From Campylobacter jejuni subsp. jejuni 414 (GTDB lineage Bacteria > Campylobacterota > Campylobacteria > Campylobacterales > Campylobacteraceae), in NCBI GenBank assembly GCA_000163995.1, contig CM000855.1, positions 1,148,464-1,212,463 of the forward strand: DNA of 64,000 nt. Direction: 5' to 3'. The notes under the pieces are model-generated. The model was not told the DNA's origin. It searched no databases and saw only the letters and a list, made by a program, of their open reading frames with translations. The position numbers were made by a program, and so were the translations under genes. This document shows, piece after piece, positions 32,796-43,418 of the stretch. Every line of letters begins with the position of its first letter. Position 1 is the stretch's first letter.

Positions 32796-33886
32796 TATTC
32801 ACCATTAACCAGTTTTTCCATAAGTTCTTTAACGCTGATAAGTTTATCCAAACGATATCCATTAGCACCCGTAAAGAAAAGTCCTGTTTCTCTTTTTCCT
32901 GACCACGCATCAAAAAGCCTATCTGCTATACAATATCCTACTTTAGTTGCTTCTTTTCCGCGTCCACAAGGTGCTACACAATTACTTATGCAATTAATCT
33001 TTGGACCCATTCTTTTATCTACTAAATTTAAAAGATTAGTTCTAATCCCACGAGCAGGATAACCTACAGGGGATTTGATAAGCTCTATATCCTCTTCTTT
33101 AGAAGCAAGCAAAACGCTTTTAAATTCTTCACTCGCATCGCATTCAAAAGTACCTATGAAACGCGTACCCATTTGTACTCCATTAGCACCTAAAGAAATA
33201 GCATTTTCTATATCTTTTTTATCCCAAATTCCACCCGCAGCAATCACAGGAAAAGAACCCCAATTTTTAGCCTCTTCCACCACTGGAGTGATCAATTTTT
33301 CTAACTGATAATTTGGATCTAAGCACTGTTCATAAGTAAAACCTTGATGACCTCCACTTTTTGGCCCTTCTAAAACCACTGCATCAGGCAAACGATTATA
33401 ACGGCTTTGCCATCTTTTACAAATAATTTTCAAAGCCTTAGGCGATGAAATTATAGGCACTAAAGCCACATCAGGAAAATCCGCCGTAAATTCAGGTAAA
33501 TTTGTAGGAAGTCCTGCACCTGAAACAATGATATTAAAACCTACTTCACAAGCATCACGCGCTATTCTTGCATAATCATTACTTGCACATAAGATATTAC
33601 ACCCCAAAGGTGCATCGCCACAAACCTTTCTTGCATTATTAATCAAAACTTGTAAACCCTTGCGTGAATAAAAATTTTCACTTCCATAAGGCTTGGCATT
33701 CAATTCTTTGCTTACATACTTTCTTTCTTCATAATATCCCGTTCCCACAGAAGAAATAATTCCAAGTCCACCATTTAAAGAAACCGCAGAAGCTAGTTTA
33801 TCCCAGCTTATACCTAATCCCATTCCTCCTTGAAAAATGGGATATTTTATACTATGTTTTCCTATTTGTAAGGGTTGTAAATTCAT
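32795..33886 (-). CDS. Nitronate monooxygenase family flavoprotein
   Basis: A 363-residue TIM-barrel FMN protein of the 2-nitropropane dioxygenase/FabK type. Seen: FQGGMGLGISWDKLASAVS at the N-terminus, SGAGLPTNLPEF, the Gly-rich phosphate loop PVIAAGGIWDKKDIENAISLGANGVQMGTRF (its pieces AAGGIWDKKD and GANGVQMGTRF), and EGPKSGGH with the catalytic His. Either alkyl nitronate detoxification or an enoyl-reductase-like role is possible. A C-terminal Cys cluster (NCISNCVAPCGRG) is unusual for nitronate monooxygenases and may bind metal. It overlaps tyrS by four bases and touches amiA by one. Confidence 0.85.
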   Translation of the reverse strand: MNLQPLQIGKHSIKYPIFQGGMGLGISWDKLASAVSLNGGLGIISSVGTGYYEERKYVSKELNAKPYGSENFYSRKGLQVLINNARKVCGDAPLGCNILCASNDYARIARDACEVGFNIIVSGAGLPTNLPEFTADFPDVALVPIISSPKALKIICKRWQSRYNRLPDAVVLEGPKSGGHQGFTYEQCLDPNYQLEKLITPVVEEAKNWGSFPVIAAGGIWDKKDIENAISLGANGVQMGTRFIGTFECDASEEFKSVLLASKEEDIELIKSPVGYPARGIRTNLLNLVDKRMGPKINCISNCVAPCGRGKEATKVGYCIADRLFDAWSGKRETGLFFTGANGYRLDKLISVKELMEKLVNGE

Positions 33887-35088
33887 TCTTTTACCTTTAA
33901 TTTTGCAAATTTTCTTTTACCGATTTGTAAGATGTATTCTCCTTGCTCTAAATGCATTTGCCCATCACTAACTTTTTGAGAATTTACACTTATTGCGTTA
34001 GCACTGATGCTTCTTCTTGCTGCAGACGTAGAACTTTCCAAACCACATTCAACTAAAGCCTTGGCAAGCCAAATTTTTCCTTGTATTTCAAACTCAGCCA
34101 TATCACTTGGTAAGGCATTTTGAGAATGAATTCTATCAAATTCAGATTTAGCATTATCAGCTTCTTCTTTAGAATGAAAACGTTCGGTAATCTCTAAGGC
34201 TAAATTCTCTTTAGCTTTTTTAGGATGCAAACTGCCTTGTTCTATATCTCTTTTTATTTGTGCGATTTCTTCTAAACTTTTTTGACTTAAAAGTTCATAA
34301 TATCTAAACATTAATTCATCACTAATACTTAAAATTTTAGCATACATATCATTAGCTTTTTCTGTAACACCGATGTAGTTATTTAAACTTTTACTCATTT
34401 TATTTACACCATCTAAACCTTCAAGTAAAGGCATCATAATCACAGCTTGTTCTTTTCCTATGTTATAAACTCTTTGAAGTTGTCTTCCCATTAAAAGATT
34501 AAATTTTTGATCCGTTCCACCCATTTCAATATCGCTTTTTAAAGCCACACTATCATACCCTTGAAGCAAAGGATATAAAAACTCACAAATCGAAATAGGA
34601 CTTTGCTCTTTAAATCTTTTTGTAAAATCATCACGCTCAAGCATTCTAGCTACACTAAAGGTTGAAGTAAGCTCCACTATACCCGTAGCTCCAAGCTCAT
34701 TAAGCCAAGTGGAATTAAACTTAATCTGTGTTTTTTCTTTATCTAAAACTTTAAAAACTTGTGTTTCGTAAGTTTTGGCATTGATTAAAACTTGTTCCTT
34801 ATTCAGCTTTTTACGCGTTGCACTTTTTCCACTTGGATCACCGATTTGCCCTGTAAAATCTCCAATTAAAAACTGTACAATAGCTCCATGTTTTTGTAAA
34901 AAAGCCATTTTGGTCAAAATCACGCTGTGTCCTAAATGTAAATCAGGCGCTGTGGGATCAAATCCCGCTTTTATAAAAAAAATTTTTCCTTTTTCATAAT
35001 AATTTTTGATTAAATTTTCTATTCTTTCTTCGTCAATAAGTTCTGCACAGCCACGCTTAACTTCTGCTAGTATTTTTTTTATATCCAC
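33883..35088 (-). CDS. tyrS: Tyrosyl-tRNA synthetase
   Basis: A 401-residue class I synthetase that charges tRNA-Tyr. The HIGH motif appears as HLGHS in DPTAPDLHLGHSVIL, and the KMSKS motif is exact near residue 229 (GVNKMSKSLNNYIG). A C-terminal S4-like RNA-binding domain (SARRSISANAISVNSQKV) is present. The size and the HLGH signature place it in the TyrZ-like bacterial subgroup. Lies 11 bases downstream of spoT and overlaps the following flavoprotein gene. Confidence 0.97.
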   Translation of the reverse strand: MDIKKILAEVKRGCAELIDEERIENLIKNYYEKGKIFFIKAGFDPTAPDLHLGHSVILTKMAFLQKHGAIVQFLIGDFTGQIGDPSGKSATRKKLNKEQVLINAKTYETQVFKVLDKEKTQIKFNSTWLNELGATGIVELTSTFSVARMLERDDFTKRFKEQSPISICEFLYPLLQGYDSVALKSDIEMGGTDQKFNLLMGRQLQRVYNIGKEQAVIMMPLLEGLDGVNKMSKSLNNYIGVTEKANDMYAKILSISDELMFRYYELLSQKSLEEIAQIKRDIEQGSLHPKKAKENLALEITERFHSKEEADNAKSEFDRIHSQNALPSDMAEFEIQGKIWLAKALVECGLESSTSAARRSISANAISVNSQKVSDGQMHLEQGEYILQIGKRKFAKLKVKE

Positions 35089-35099
35089 AATAAACCTTT

Positions 35100-37295
35100 T
35101 TAACCTTCTTTATAAGCATCATTTAAAGATGTAAAATCTAAAATCTTACAACGAGATTTTAATCTATCCTTAACACTATCTGGATTGATATTATCAGGAA
35201 TTTCCATTGTAATCTCAAAATAATCTACTGCCGAATTTAAATCACTTGATAAATTAATTGTTAATAAATTTATCTGCATTTTAGCTAAAAATGCCAAAAA
35301 TTCCGCTAAAACACCTTTTTTATTTTCCAAAGAAAAAATCAATTTATAAGATTTAAGGATATTAGAATCCCATTTTATAAATACCATGTCTTGATTATTA
35401 TCTATCATTTTATCAGCTCTATCGCAAAGCTTATGATGAACGACAGCATTACCACCTTTAACAAAAGCTAAAACAGCATCACCTCTTTTTGGATGGCAAC
35501 AAAAATCAAAATCTACATTAGCAATTTTATGATTACAATACAGGGTAAAATTTCCTATTTTTTGTTCTTTAATCTCATATTTGTCAAACCAATATGACTT
35601 CTTGGCATATTTTTTAAGACTATTAACTATATCTTTTAAATAAGCACTGTCTGTTGCCACTTGTCTAATACGCCTGGCTAAATTTTCTTTTTCTATCCAA
35701 TTTTCAATTCTATTTTTATCAACTCCAAAAATAAAACTTAACATATTAATAGAACTTGCTAAATTAATTTCTCTTATTTTTTGCTTGCAAAATTCCCTTA
35801 TACTTGCTTTTGCTTTTCCTGTTTTAACACTATCTATCCAAGAACAACGATAAAATTTATCATCACTAGTAACCACTCGCACAATATCACCATTTTTAAG
35901 TTCAGTCAGCAAAGGTACTTTCATACGATTTACATAAGCACTTTTTGCATGAAGTCCTACTTTAGTATGCACTTCATAAGCAAAGTCAAGAACTGTTGCT
36001 CCGCGAGGTAAAGTGAAAATTTCTCCCTTAGGAGAATAAACTGCGACATCTTCAACATAAAGACTATCTTTAGCATATTCATAAAGTTCAATAGCGTTAT
36101 AATCTTCTGCATTTTCAAGATTGTTTATGCTTTGCATTGAAATATCTGTAAGCCAATCAAGACGAGGTACGACAACACTACCATCTTCTTTGTATTTCCA
36201 ATGTGCAGCTATACCAAATTCAGCAATTTTATGCATATCAAAAGTTCGAATCTGTGCTTCTATGATACTTTTAGCATCAAAAAGTGTAGTATGTATGGTT
36301 TGATAACCATTTTGCTTAGGCAAGGCTATATAATCCTTAAAACGCGAAACCAAAGGGTTAAAATGTGTATGCAAAATTCCTAAAGCCAAATAACAATCAC
36401 TCACTTTTTCAACTAAAATTCTTACTCCAAGCAAATCAAGCACTTCTTCAATACTAATACCTTTTCTTTGCATTTTAAGATAAATAGAATAGCTATGTTT
36501 AATGCGTTTTTGAATTTCAAAACTACCTTGTCTAAAACCATTGCTTAAAAATAAAAGTTCGATTTTTGAAATAAACTCATTTAGACCTAATTGCATTTCT
36601 TGGTTATTGGAATTAATATAATTGTCAATAAGCTTATACTCATCTGGCATAAGATATTTAAAACTAAGATCTTCTAAATAGTTTTTTATACTTGAAATAC
36701 CAAGCCTATGAGCTATTGGAGCATATACGACTAAAGTTTCTTCACTGATTCTTTTTTGTTTGTCTTCTCTTAGAATATCAAGAGTAAACATATTATGCAA
36801 TCTATCACATAACTTAACAATCAAAACTCCAACATCTTCAATGCTCGCTAAAAGCATATTTCTAAAAGTTAAAGCTGATTTGGTTAAATTTTTTTTAGAT
36901 TTTGATGAAATGAGATTATCTTCTCTAATTTCTATAATTTTAGTAAGCCCTAAAACAAGCTTTAAAACCTCAGAACCAAACTGTTCTTTAAGCTCCTCTT
37001 CAGTGCAATTTGTATCTTCAATCACATCATGTAGTAAAGCGGCCAAAATATTGCTTTTATTTCCGCTTAAAAATCCAACAAGCGTTGCCACTAAAATAGG
37101 ATGCACTGCGTAAGGTTCTCCACTTTTTCTAAACTGCCCCTCATGGCAAAATATACAGTAATCTACTGCTTTTTCAAGAATGGCATCATGACCACAAATT
37201 TCGAAAAGCAAAGCTTTAGCAGCTTCCAAATCTTTGCATTTTTTTACATTATCGATTAATTGTTCAAGCAATAATTCTTCATCGATTGGTTTCAA
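35100..37295 (-). CDS. spoT: Bifunctional (p)ppGpp synthetase/hydrolase SpoT
   Basis: A 731-residue RSH enzyme, the single long alarmone enzyme in Campylobacter, which controls the stringent response. The hydrolase HD domain has [11 protein letters not shown] and LLHDVIEDT (residues about 60-90). The synthetase domain has [16 protein letters not shown] and [15 protein letters not shown] ([16 protein letters not shown]), helical and C-terminal ACT ([19 protein letters not shown]) regions follow. Both catalytic centres look intact. It overlaps the end of rpoZ by 17 bases, the usual rpoZ-spoT arrangement. Confidence 0.97.
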   Translation of the reverse strand: MKPIDEELLLEQLIDNVKKCKDLEAAKALLFEICGHDAILEKAVDYCIFCHEGQFRKSGEPYAVHPILVATLVGFLSGNKSNILAALLHDVIEDTNCTEEELKEQFGSEVLKLVLGLTKIIEIREDNLISSKSKKNLTKSALTFRNMLLASIEDVGVLIVKLCDRLHNMFTLDILREDKQKRISEETLVVYAPIAHRLGISSIKNYLEDLSFKYLMPDEYKLIDNYINSNNQEMQLGLNEFISKIELLFLSNGFRQGSFEIQKRIKHSYSIYLKMQRKGISIEEVLDLLGVRILVEKVSDCYLALGILHTHFNPLVSRFKDYIALPKQNGYQTIHTTLFDAKSIIEAQIRTFDMHKIAEFGIAAHWKYKEDGSVVVPRLDWLTDISMQSINNLENAEDYNAIELYEYAKDSLYVEDVAVYSPKGEIFTLPRGATVLDFAYEVHTKVGLHAKSAYVNRMKVPLLTELKNGDIVRVVTSDDKFYRCSWIDSVKTGKAKASIREFCKQKIREINLASSINMLSFIFGVDKNRIENWIEKENLARRIRQVATDSAYLKDIVNSLKKYAKKSYWFDKYEIKEQKIGNFTLYCNHKIANVDFDFCCHPKRGDAVLAFVKGGNAVVHHKLCDRADKMIDNNQDMVFIKWDSNILKSYKLIFSLENKKGVLAEFLAFLAKMQINLLTINLSSDLNSAVDYFEITMEIPDNINPDSVKDRLKSRCKILDFTSLNDAYKEG

Positions 37296-37503
37296 CTAAA
37301 CCCTCTAAAGTAATTTTATTTTCCGCAATTTCATATAAAGCTATATCTGCGAGTTTATTTTTATTTTTATCAAAATCCACCAAAGGAATTGCTCCATTTG
37401 CCAATTGTTCTGCTCTTTTTGCCACCACTAAAGAAAGACGATATCTATCATTGCCCATTTTTTCTAAAGCTTTTGCTGCTACTTCTTCTATTCTTTTATC
37501 CAT
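37279..37503 (-). CDS. rpoZ: RNA polymerase omega subunit
   Basis: A 74-residue subunit that helps fold beta' and contributes to ppGpp binding. The start [20 protein letters not shown] is used because TTGAGGAGAAAATT precedes it; an upstream extension in the same frame lies inside pyrH and lacks a site. The signature [19 protein letters not shown] near residue 20 is diagnostic. It overlaps spoT, linking the polymerase subunit and alarmone synthesis. Confidence 0.95.
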   Translation of the reverse strand: MDKRIEEVAAKALEKMGNDRYRLSLVVAKRAEQLANGAIPLVDFDKNKNKLADIALYEIAENKITLEGLVETNR

Positions 37504-37513
37504 AATTTTCTCC

Positions 37514-38245
<732 letters not shown>

Positions 38246-38286
38246 TTATCAACTTGAAATTATATTTTAAATTCCATTAAATTTAG

Positions 38287-39480
38287 CTAATTTAAGCTAA
38301 TAAGTTCCAAAGGATTGATATGAAAATTTTTTTGAGTTACTTCAAAAGTAAGATCATTTTTTATTCTACCCACCACAGCACCTTTTTTAATATTCTTGCC
38401 AACTTTAATATTAGGAGCAATCTTATCTAAATGCGCATATATAGTATGTATGCCATTATCATGCTCAACAATAACAACACGAGCTAGCATACTAGTATCT
38501 TTAGCAAAAACTATTTTTCCATCTAGTACATTTTTAACAACTGCATCACTTTTATTACTTCTTAAAACCACATTCTCATTAAAAATTTTAAGATTATAAA
38601 CAGGATCAACATAATTTCCAAATTTTTGCTTCACAGTAAAAGAATCCAATGGAGCTATAGTTTTTTTTCCTGTATAATGCTTAACTGAACCCCCTTGATA
38701 ACCTGAACCTAACTGTCTAATTTGTTGATTGTTCTTTACTATTTTAGCATCATTTTTATTTGAGTTTGTATTCTCTTTATTATTAATAATTTTAAGTTGA
38801 TTTAGTGTTTTTCTAAGTTCTTCTTGTTGAGCTTGCAAATCATCAAGTTTTTTTGCATATATAGCTCGATCTGTTTTTTGTTTGTTGATCTCATTGATTT
38901 GTTTTTGCTTTAAACTTTGAAGTTTAGCTAATTGGGTATTATAATCCTTAAGACTATCATTAATTCTTTTAATTTGGGCTTGTTTATCATCAATAAGCCT
39001 ACTCACCCCTTCATAATCTTTAGAAATTTTAAAAATTTCTTCATTTAAAACCTTATTTAAGCTTCCTAAAATTTCAAAGGCCATAAAACTTTCTTCACTT
39101 TCAATATAACCCTGAGGAATAGGTAAATCATAGGCAAAATCTTTAGCCATCAAAGATATAAGCTTGCCTTCCATATTTGATTTACTTTTAAGCAAATCTT
39201 GATTTTGACTTGTAAGGGAGTTTAATTCTTGATTTTGAGCTTTAGCACTTGCTTCAAGCTTAGAAGTTTGCGAATTTAAACTTTCAATTTGTAAACTTAA
39301 ATCTTTTAAACTTTTTTCACCATTTAAAATATCACTAGCCAAATCTTCAAGTTTTTTATTTAACTGTTCTTGTATGCGTTTATTTTCTTCTAAACTTTTT
39401 GTTTTTTCATTTATAGCATTTGCCAAACTTATATCAATAAGTAAAAAAAAACAAAAAAAGATAAGAACATTTTTTCTCAT
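38287..39480 (-). CDS. EnvC-like murein hydrolase activator with degenerate LytM domain
   Basis: A 397-residue secreted protein with a signal peptide (NVLIFFCFFLLIDISLANA), a long coiled coil over residues about 25-240 and a C-terminal LytM/M23 domain. The zinc ligands of active M23 peptidases are lost: the first His-x3-Asp motif is replaced by YNLKIFNE, and the usual HxH reads LTFEV, leaving only the His of YAHL. EnvC of E. coli has the same combination (coiled coil plus inactive LytM) and activates amidases under FtsEX control. It overlaps ftsX by four bases, and ftsE follows upstream, so these three form one operon. AmiA in this window is the likely target. Annotated elsewhere simply as an M23 peptidase. 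Confidence 0.88.
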   Translation of the reverse strand: MRKNVLIFFCFFLLIDISLANAINEKTKSLEENKRIQEQLNKKLEDLASDILNGEKSLKDLSLQIESLNSQTSKLEASAKAQNQELNSLTSQNQDLLKSKSNMEGKLISLMAKDFAYDLPIPQGYIESEESFMAFEILGSLNKVLNEEIFKISKDYEGVSRLIDDKQAQIKRINDSLKDYNTQLAKLQSLKQKQINEINKQKTDRAIYAKKLDDLQAQQEELRKTLNQLKIINNKENTNSNKNDAKIVKNNQQIRQLGSGYQGGSVKHYTGKKTIAPLDSFTVKQKFGNYVDPVYNLKIFNENVVLRSNKSDAVVKNVLDGKIVFAKDTSMLARVVIVEHDNGIHTIYAHLDKIAPNIKVGKNIKKGAVVGRIKNDLTFEVTQKNFHINPLELISLN

Positions 39481-40283
39481 CTTTTAACCTTAAACATAAC
39501 CATATTTACACACAATAAACAAATAAATAAAGTAGCTAAAAAAATTAAAGTCAAATGTAAAATAAAATTAATAGGCGGAAAAATAATATCTACAGCTTTT
39601 AAACTTTCTTGAATAATAGAAAGATCAAAAATTTGTGTAAAAAAGGCAAGTAAAGCGATAAAAGCGATAAAACAATCAACTACAACTACCTTATAAAGCA
39701 TAAAGGATCTAAACCAAAACGGAGCTCCAAATAAACACATAATTTCAATACGATCAGTGTGCTCATAAAGCCAAATTCTCATTTGTTTTAAAAACAAAAC
39801 AAAGGCAAGTAAAATAATAATAAATAAAAACAACCAAAAAACAAATTTCATCAAAATAAGCAAAGAGTATATCTTATCATGAGTTTTAGAAAAAGTTTCA
39901 ACCTTACTAACACCTACGATATTTAAAAGTTGATCTTTTATCGAATTTAACTCATTTTGATCAGGTAAAGAATTTAATTTTAAAGCATAAAATTTTGGCA
40001 AAGAATCTTTTAAAACCTTCAAATTCTTTTCAGAAACATCATTTTTCAAACGATCAATTAAATCTTTAGGATCTAAAGATTTAAGTCCAGCAAAAAATGG
40101 TATTTTTGCTTTTACCACATTTTGATCAAGTTCAGTTTTGCTAACAACTATAATGTTATAATCTTTATTAACAAGCTCTTCATAGTGCTTTAAAGTTGCA
40201 TTTGTAATCAAAATAAACTCGAAAGCAAACATCATAAAAAGCAAAGGTAAAATTAAAGATAAATGTGTTTTAAAGAATTTCAT
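39477..40283 (-). CDS. ftsX: Cell-division protein FtsX
   Basis: A 268-residue inner-membrane permease-like protein with four helices: TM1 at residues about 8-26, then a large periplasmic loop (about 30-150) that contacts the EnvC-like activator, then TM2 to TM4 in the C-terminal half. RIEIMCLFGAPFWFRSFML matches the FtsX core between TM2 and TM3. With FtsE it turns ATP hydrolysis into activation of wall hydrolases at the septum. It overlaps ftsE by 14 bases and the activator gene by four. Confidence 0.92.
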   Translation of the reverse strand: MKFFKTHLSLILPLLFMMFAFEFILITNATLKHYEELVNKDYNIIVVSKTELDQNVVKAKIPFFAGLKSLDPKDLIDRLKNDVSEKNLKVLKDSLPKFYALKLNSLPDQNELNSIKDQLLNIVGVSKVETFSKTHDKIYSLLILMKFVFWLFLFIIILLAFVLFLKQMRIWLYEHTDRIEIMCLFGAPFWFRSFMLYKVVVVDCFIAFIALLAFFTQIFDLSIIQESLKAVDIIFPPINFILHLTLIFLATLFICLLCVNMVMFKVKR

Positions 40284-40935
40284 TCATTTTTCCATTTTCT
40301 ATATTAAAACGACGATAATCCACTCTTAAATTACTAGGAATTCTATGCGTTACCACTATCACACAAGTTCCTAAAAGCTCTCTAGCAGACTTTAAAAGAG
40401 TCCATATAATATCAGAAGAATACTCGTCCAAATTTCCTGTTGGTTCATCACAAAGTAAAAGCTTAGGATTATGAGCTAAAGCCCTAGCCATAGCAACGCG
40501 TTGCTGCTCACCACCGCTGAGTTGATTAGGCAATTTATCTGCTTTAAAAGTTAAATTTACATGCTTTAAAAGCTTAGTGGCTTGATCATGACATACTTTT
40601 TTACTATAACCTTTAATCATTAAAGGTAACATAACATTTTTTTCAACGCTATATTCTTGCACAAGTTTATAATCTTGAAAAATAATCCCTATTCTTTGAC
40701 GCAATTTTAAAAGCTCTAAATTTCCGATTTTATTCATCAAAGATCCGCATACTTCAAGTTTACCAGAAAGAGGTTCTAAATCCCCATAAAAAGACTTTAA
40801 AAGCGTACTCTTACCACTCCCACTTTTACCTGTAATAAAAACAAAATCATCATCCTTAAAAGCAAAACTTGCTTCTTTAATAACTAATTCATCATAACCT
40901 AAAGTAAGTTTATTTGCTTGGATTAACTTAGGCAT
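40270..40935 (-). CDS. ftsE: Cell-division ATPase FtsE
   Basis: A 221-residue ABC ATPase. Walker A (GKSGSGKST, residue about 36), the signature LSGGEQQRVAMARAL and Walker B (LLLCDEPTGNLD) followed by the switch His (VVTHR) are complete. FIFQDYKLV of the Q loop is typical of FtsE. First gene of the FtsE-FtsX-EnvC-like unit and cytoplasmic partner of FtsX. Confidence 0.95.
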   Translation of the reverse strand: MPKLIQANKLTLGYDELVIKEASFAFKDDDFVFITGKSGSGKSTLLKSFYGDLEPLSGKLEVCGSLMNKIGNLELLKLRQRIGIIFQDYKLVQEYSVEKNVMLPLMIKGYSKKVCHDQATKLLKHVNLTFKADKLPNQLSGGEQQRVAMARALAHNPKLLLCDEPTGNLDEYSSDIIWTLLKSARELLGTCVIVVTHRIPSNLRVDYRRFNIENGKMNEIL

Positions 40936-41004
40936 CCTTTTTCCTTAATTTCCCTTTTTTAATTTTTAAATTATGCTTTATTTTTGCTTAATTTTCAAGA
41001 AAAG

Positions 41005-42183
41005 CTATATTTTAAACTGAACTTTTAGAATTTCTTTTAATTCATTCATTGCTTTAATATTTTCTTGAATTTTAAATGGCTCTTTAAAGACAAAATCAAT
41101 CGTTTTATCCACATGTAAATAACAGTGCTCAGGCTTATTAAAAGCCCCAAAAGCAAGCTTTAAAAGCAAACTTTCATCTTGTTTGCAAATGCTTTCAAAA
41201 TGCAAGAAAAAATCATCTTTTTTTATAGTAATATTTTTAAAATTCTGTTCTATTTTTCTCAAATCCTCTTTAGAAAATTCAATCAATGATAAATTAAATT
41301 CATTTAACTCATAGTTTTTATATTCTTCATCAAGATTCCATACCCAAAGATCATATATATCTTTTTCTTGTTTTTTCCATCTATCTTCATATTTACTTGA
41401 AATTTCTAAATTTTCATTTTTTCTAAGATTAAATTTTGGAGCAGGAAAAGTTAAAAATTGTTTCAAAGCAAAATCAAAATACTCAAAACTATCCGTTCTA
41501 AGTTCAAAACGACCATTTTGGGTTAAAACCCTAGCACATTCTTTACAAAAATCTTTTCCAATAACCCGTCTATGTGGCTTTTTATCCCAAGGAACAGGAA
41601 AATGCAGAAAAATCTTTTCAATCGATTTTGATTTTAATACACTTAATAACAATCTCGCATCACTTTGGATTAATAAAATATTATCTACACTTTGTGCTTT
41701 AGCAAGTTTAGCTACTTGCGTTAAGGCTGGGTTGTAAATTTCTACTCCTAAAATTAAAACATTTGGATTTTCTTTTGCCTGATAAAGCAAATGTCTTCCT
41801 GACCCAAAACCTATTTCTATATAAATTTTACCTTGAAGTTTGGACAAAAGTTCATCAAAGTTATCAACAATAAATGGCGTCTTTTCAATTAAAGCATTGT
41901 TTTTAAGCCTAAAAGCTTCGTTGATAATATCCTCACAAAAACCTTCTTTAAAAATTTTTAAAGCCTTTTGCAAATAACCTATCTTAGAAGGTTTTGTATG
42001 TTTATCACTCTTAATCACAAAACCATTTTGTGCTCTTTTAATCTGCAGAAAAAAACTCTCTTCTTGAACCTTTGTATAAATAAGACTAACATTATCATTT
42101 TTAGCAAGCCAAAGGAATTCAACATCATCTTTGCTATAAGGCAAGTTTATTTCTTTGATCTTTTTGCTTTTAAAATTTGGCAC
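41005..42183 (-). CDS. trmB: tRNA (guanine-N7)-methyltransferase
   Basis: A 392-residue methyltransferase that makes m7G46 in the tRNA variable loop. The SAM motif IYIEIGFGSGRHLLYQA lies near residue 125 and the TrmB signature FLHFPVPWDKKPHRRVI near residue 192. It is much longer than typical TrmB (about 220-240): it has an N-terminal extension of about 100 residues and a C-terminal one of about 130, both usual in epsilonproteobacteria. It overlaps flpA by one base. Confidence 0.93.
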   Translation of the reverse strand: MPNFKSKKIKEINLPYSKDDVEFLWLAKNDNVSLIYTKVQEESFFLQIKRAQNGFVIKSDKHTKPSKIGYLQKALKIFKEGFCEDIINEAFRLKNNALIEKTPFIVDNFDELLSKLQGKIYIEIGFGSGRHLLYQAKENPNVLILGVEIYNPALTQVAKLAKAQSVDNILLIQSDARLLLSVLKSKSIEKIFLHFPVPWDKKPHRRVIGKDFCKECARVLTQNGRFELRTDSFEYFDFALKQFLTFPAPKFNLRKNENLEISSKYEDRWKKQEKDIYDLWVWNLDEEYKNYELNEFNLSLIEFSKEDLRKIEQNFKNITIKKDDFFLHFESICKQDESLLLKLAFGAFNKPEHCYLHVDKTIDFVFKEPFKIQENIKAMNELKEILKVQFKI

Positions 42184-43418
42184 TACTGAGCCGCCTTAAC
42201 TTTGCTTGAAGGCTTTGAACGAAGTCCGGCTGAATCAATGGCAATAACTTCATAACTATACTTCACCCCTGGCGAAACTTTTACATCTTTTAATCGCTTT
42301 TCTTTAATGCCTTTAAAAACCGCATTTTGCTCTCCGCCATAGCGTCTTACTTCATATTCAACCGCTCTAGTATCATTATCACTCCATTCTAAATTTATCC
42401 CTTCGCTTGTACTTTGAGCTAAAATAATACTAGGGGCTAAAGGAATATCTAAAGTTTTACCTTCTACACCATCTTTTGGTATAGGACTTTCAAGTCCATC
42501 CTTATCTACCATTGTTACTTTATAATACTTGCTTTTACCTGCTCCTTCTACTATATCCTCGTAAGAGTTTTTATCAGTCTTTGCCAAAACACTAAAAGGA
42601 AGGAAACTTGAACTCGTAGAATAAACTTTGTAATAAGAAAAATCTTCATATGCAGGAGAATCCCAAGTTAAAATGATTTTATTAGAACCATCTGTGCTAG
42701 CATTTAAATGTTCAATTTGAGGAGGCAAAGCTTTACTTATAGAGCTTACAACTTGACTTGGTTCACTCTTTATCCCATTAAAACTCACAGCAATAATTCT
42801 ATAGCTTGAATTTTCATTAGGTTTTAAATCATTATCAATGTATTCAGCATTTAAGCGATTATTTACTTCTGCAATTTTTCTAAATTCCTTATCATCGCCT
42901 TTGGTTCTTTCAATAATATAAGAATCAACTCTAAAATCAGGATGTGGACGCCAAATAAGTTTAATACGATTAGGCAGATTGGTCACAGCTTGAACAAAAG
43001 GAACGGCTTGAAGTCTTGGAGTTGTGTTAACTTCTATAATCTTACCATCTTCTGAAATTTGCCCTTGTTCATTAAAACTTTTCATCATATAACGATACTT
43101 GGTATTAGGCTCTAATTTAGTATCTACATAATGGGTTTGAAATTTATCTTTAATGATGCCTACAAGCTTAAAATCAGGATTTTCATCACTAGAGCGATAC
43201 AAATAAAATCCTTTGATATTTTCATTATATAAAGGTTCCCATTCAAAAGCAATATTACTCATATCGCTAAGACTTTTTAAACTTTCAACCTTTGGCAAAC
43301 TTTCATTTATGGTAAGCTCTTTACTTGAAGTTAGTGAATTTATTTGTGAGACACTACAAGCACTAAGCAAAAGAGTTAAAAAACTCAAGTAAAAACTCAA
43401 GTGAAATCTTTTCATCAT
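42183..43418 (-). CDS. flpA: Fibronectin-like protein A, adhesin lipoprotein
   Basis: A 411-residue surface lipoprotein that binds host fibronectin and supports host-cell adhesion in C. jejuni (Cj1279c). The lipobox LLLSACS gives lipidation at Cys21. Fibronectin type III domains follow, at about 50-135, 140-230 and 235-320 plus a C-terminal one; each has the W and Y core (FEWEPLYNENIKGFYLYRS, IKLIWRPHPDFRVDSYIIER, ILTWDSPAYEDFSYYKVYS). The start overlaps the 3' end of the pseudouridine synthase gene by 56 bases, with TAGGAGAAAATG as ribosome site. Confidence 0.93.
   Translation of the reverse strand: MMKRFHLSFYLSFLTLLLSACSVSQINSLTSSKELTINESLPKVESLKSLSDMSNIAFEWEPLYNENIKGFYLYRSSDENPDFKLVGIIKDKFQTHYVDTKLEPNTKYRYMMKSFNEQGQISEDGKIIEVNTTPRLQAVPFVQAVTNLPNRIKLIWRPHPDFRVDSYIIERTKGDDKEFRKIAEVNNRLNAEYIDNDLKPNENSSYRIIAVSFNGIKSEPSQVVSSISKALPPQIEHLNASTDGSNKIILTWDSPAYEDFSYYKVYSTSSSFLPFSVLAKTDKNSYEDIVEGAGKSKYYKVTMVDKDGLESPIPKDGVEGKTLDIPLAPSIILAQSTSEGINLEWSDNDTRAVEYEVRRYGGEQNAVFKGIKEKRLKDVKVSPGVKYSYEVIAIDSAGLRSKPSSKVKAAQ

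Noticed and set aside
36760-37113. 117-residue frame opposite spoT
   Set aside because: Shadow of the SpoT HD domain; no start signals.
41980-42180. Rightward 73-residue frame opposite trmB
   Set aside because: Antisense to a complete methyltransferase gene and without ribosome site.
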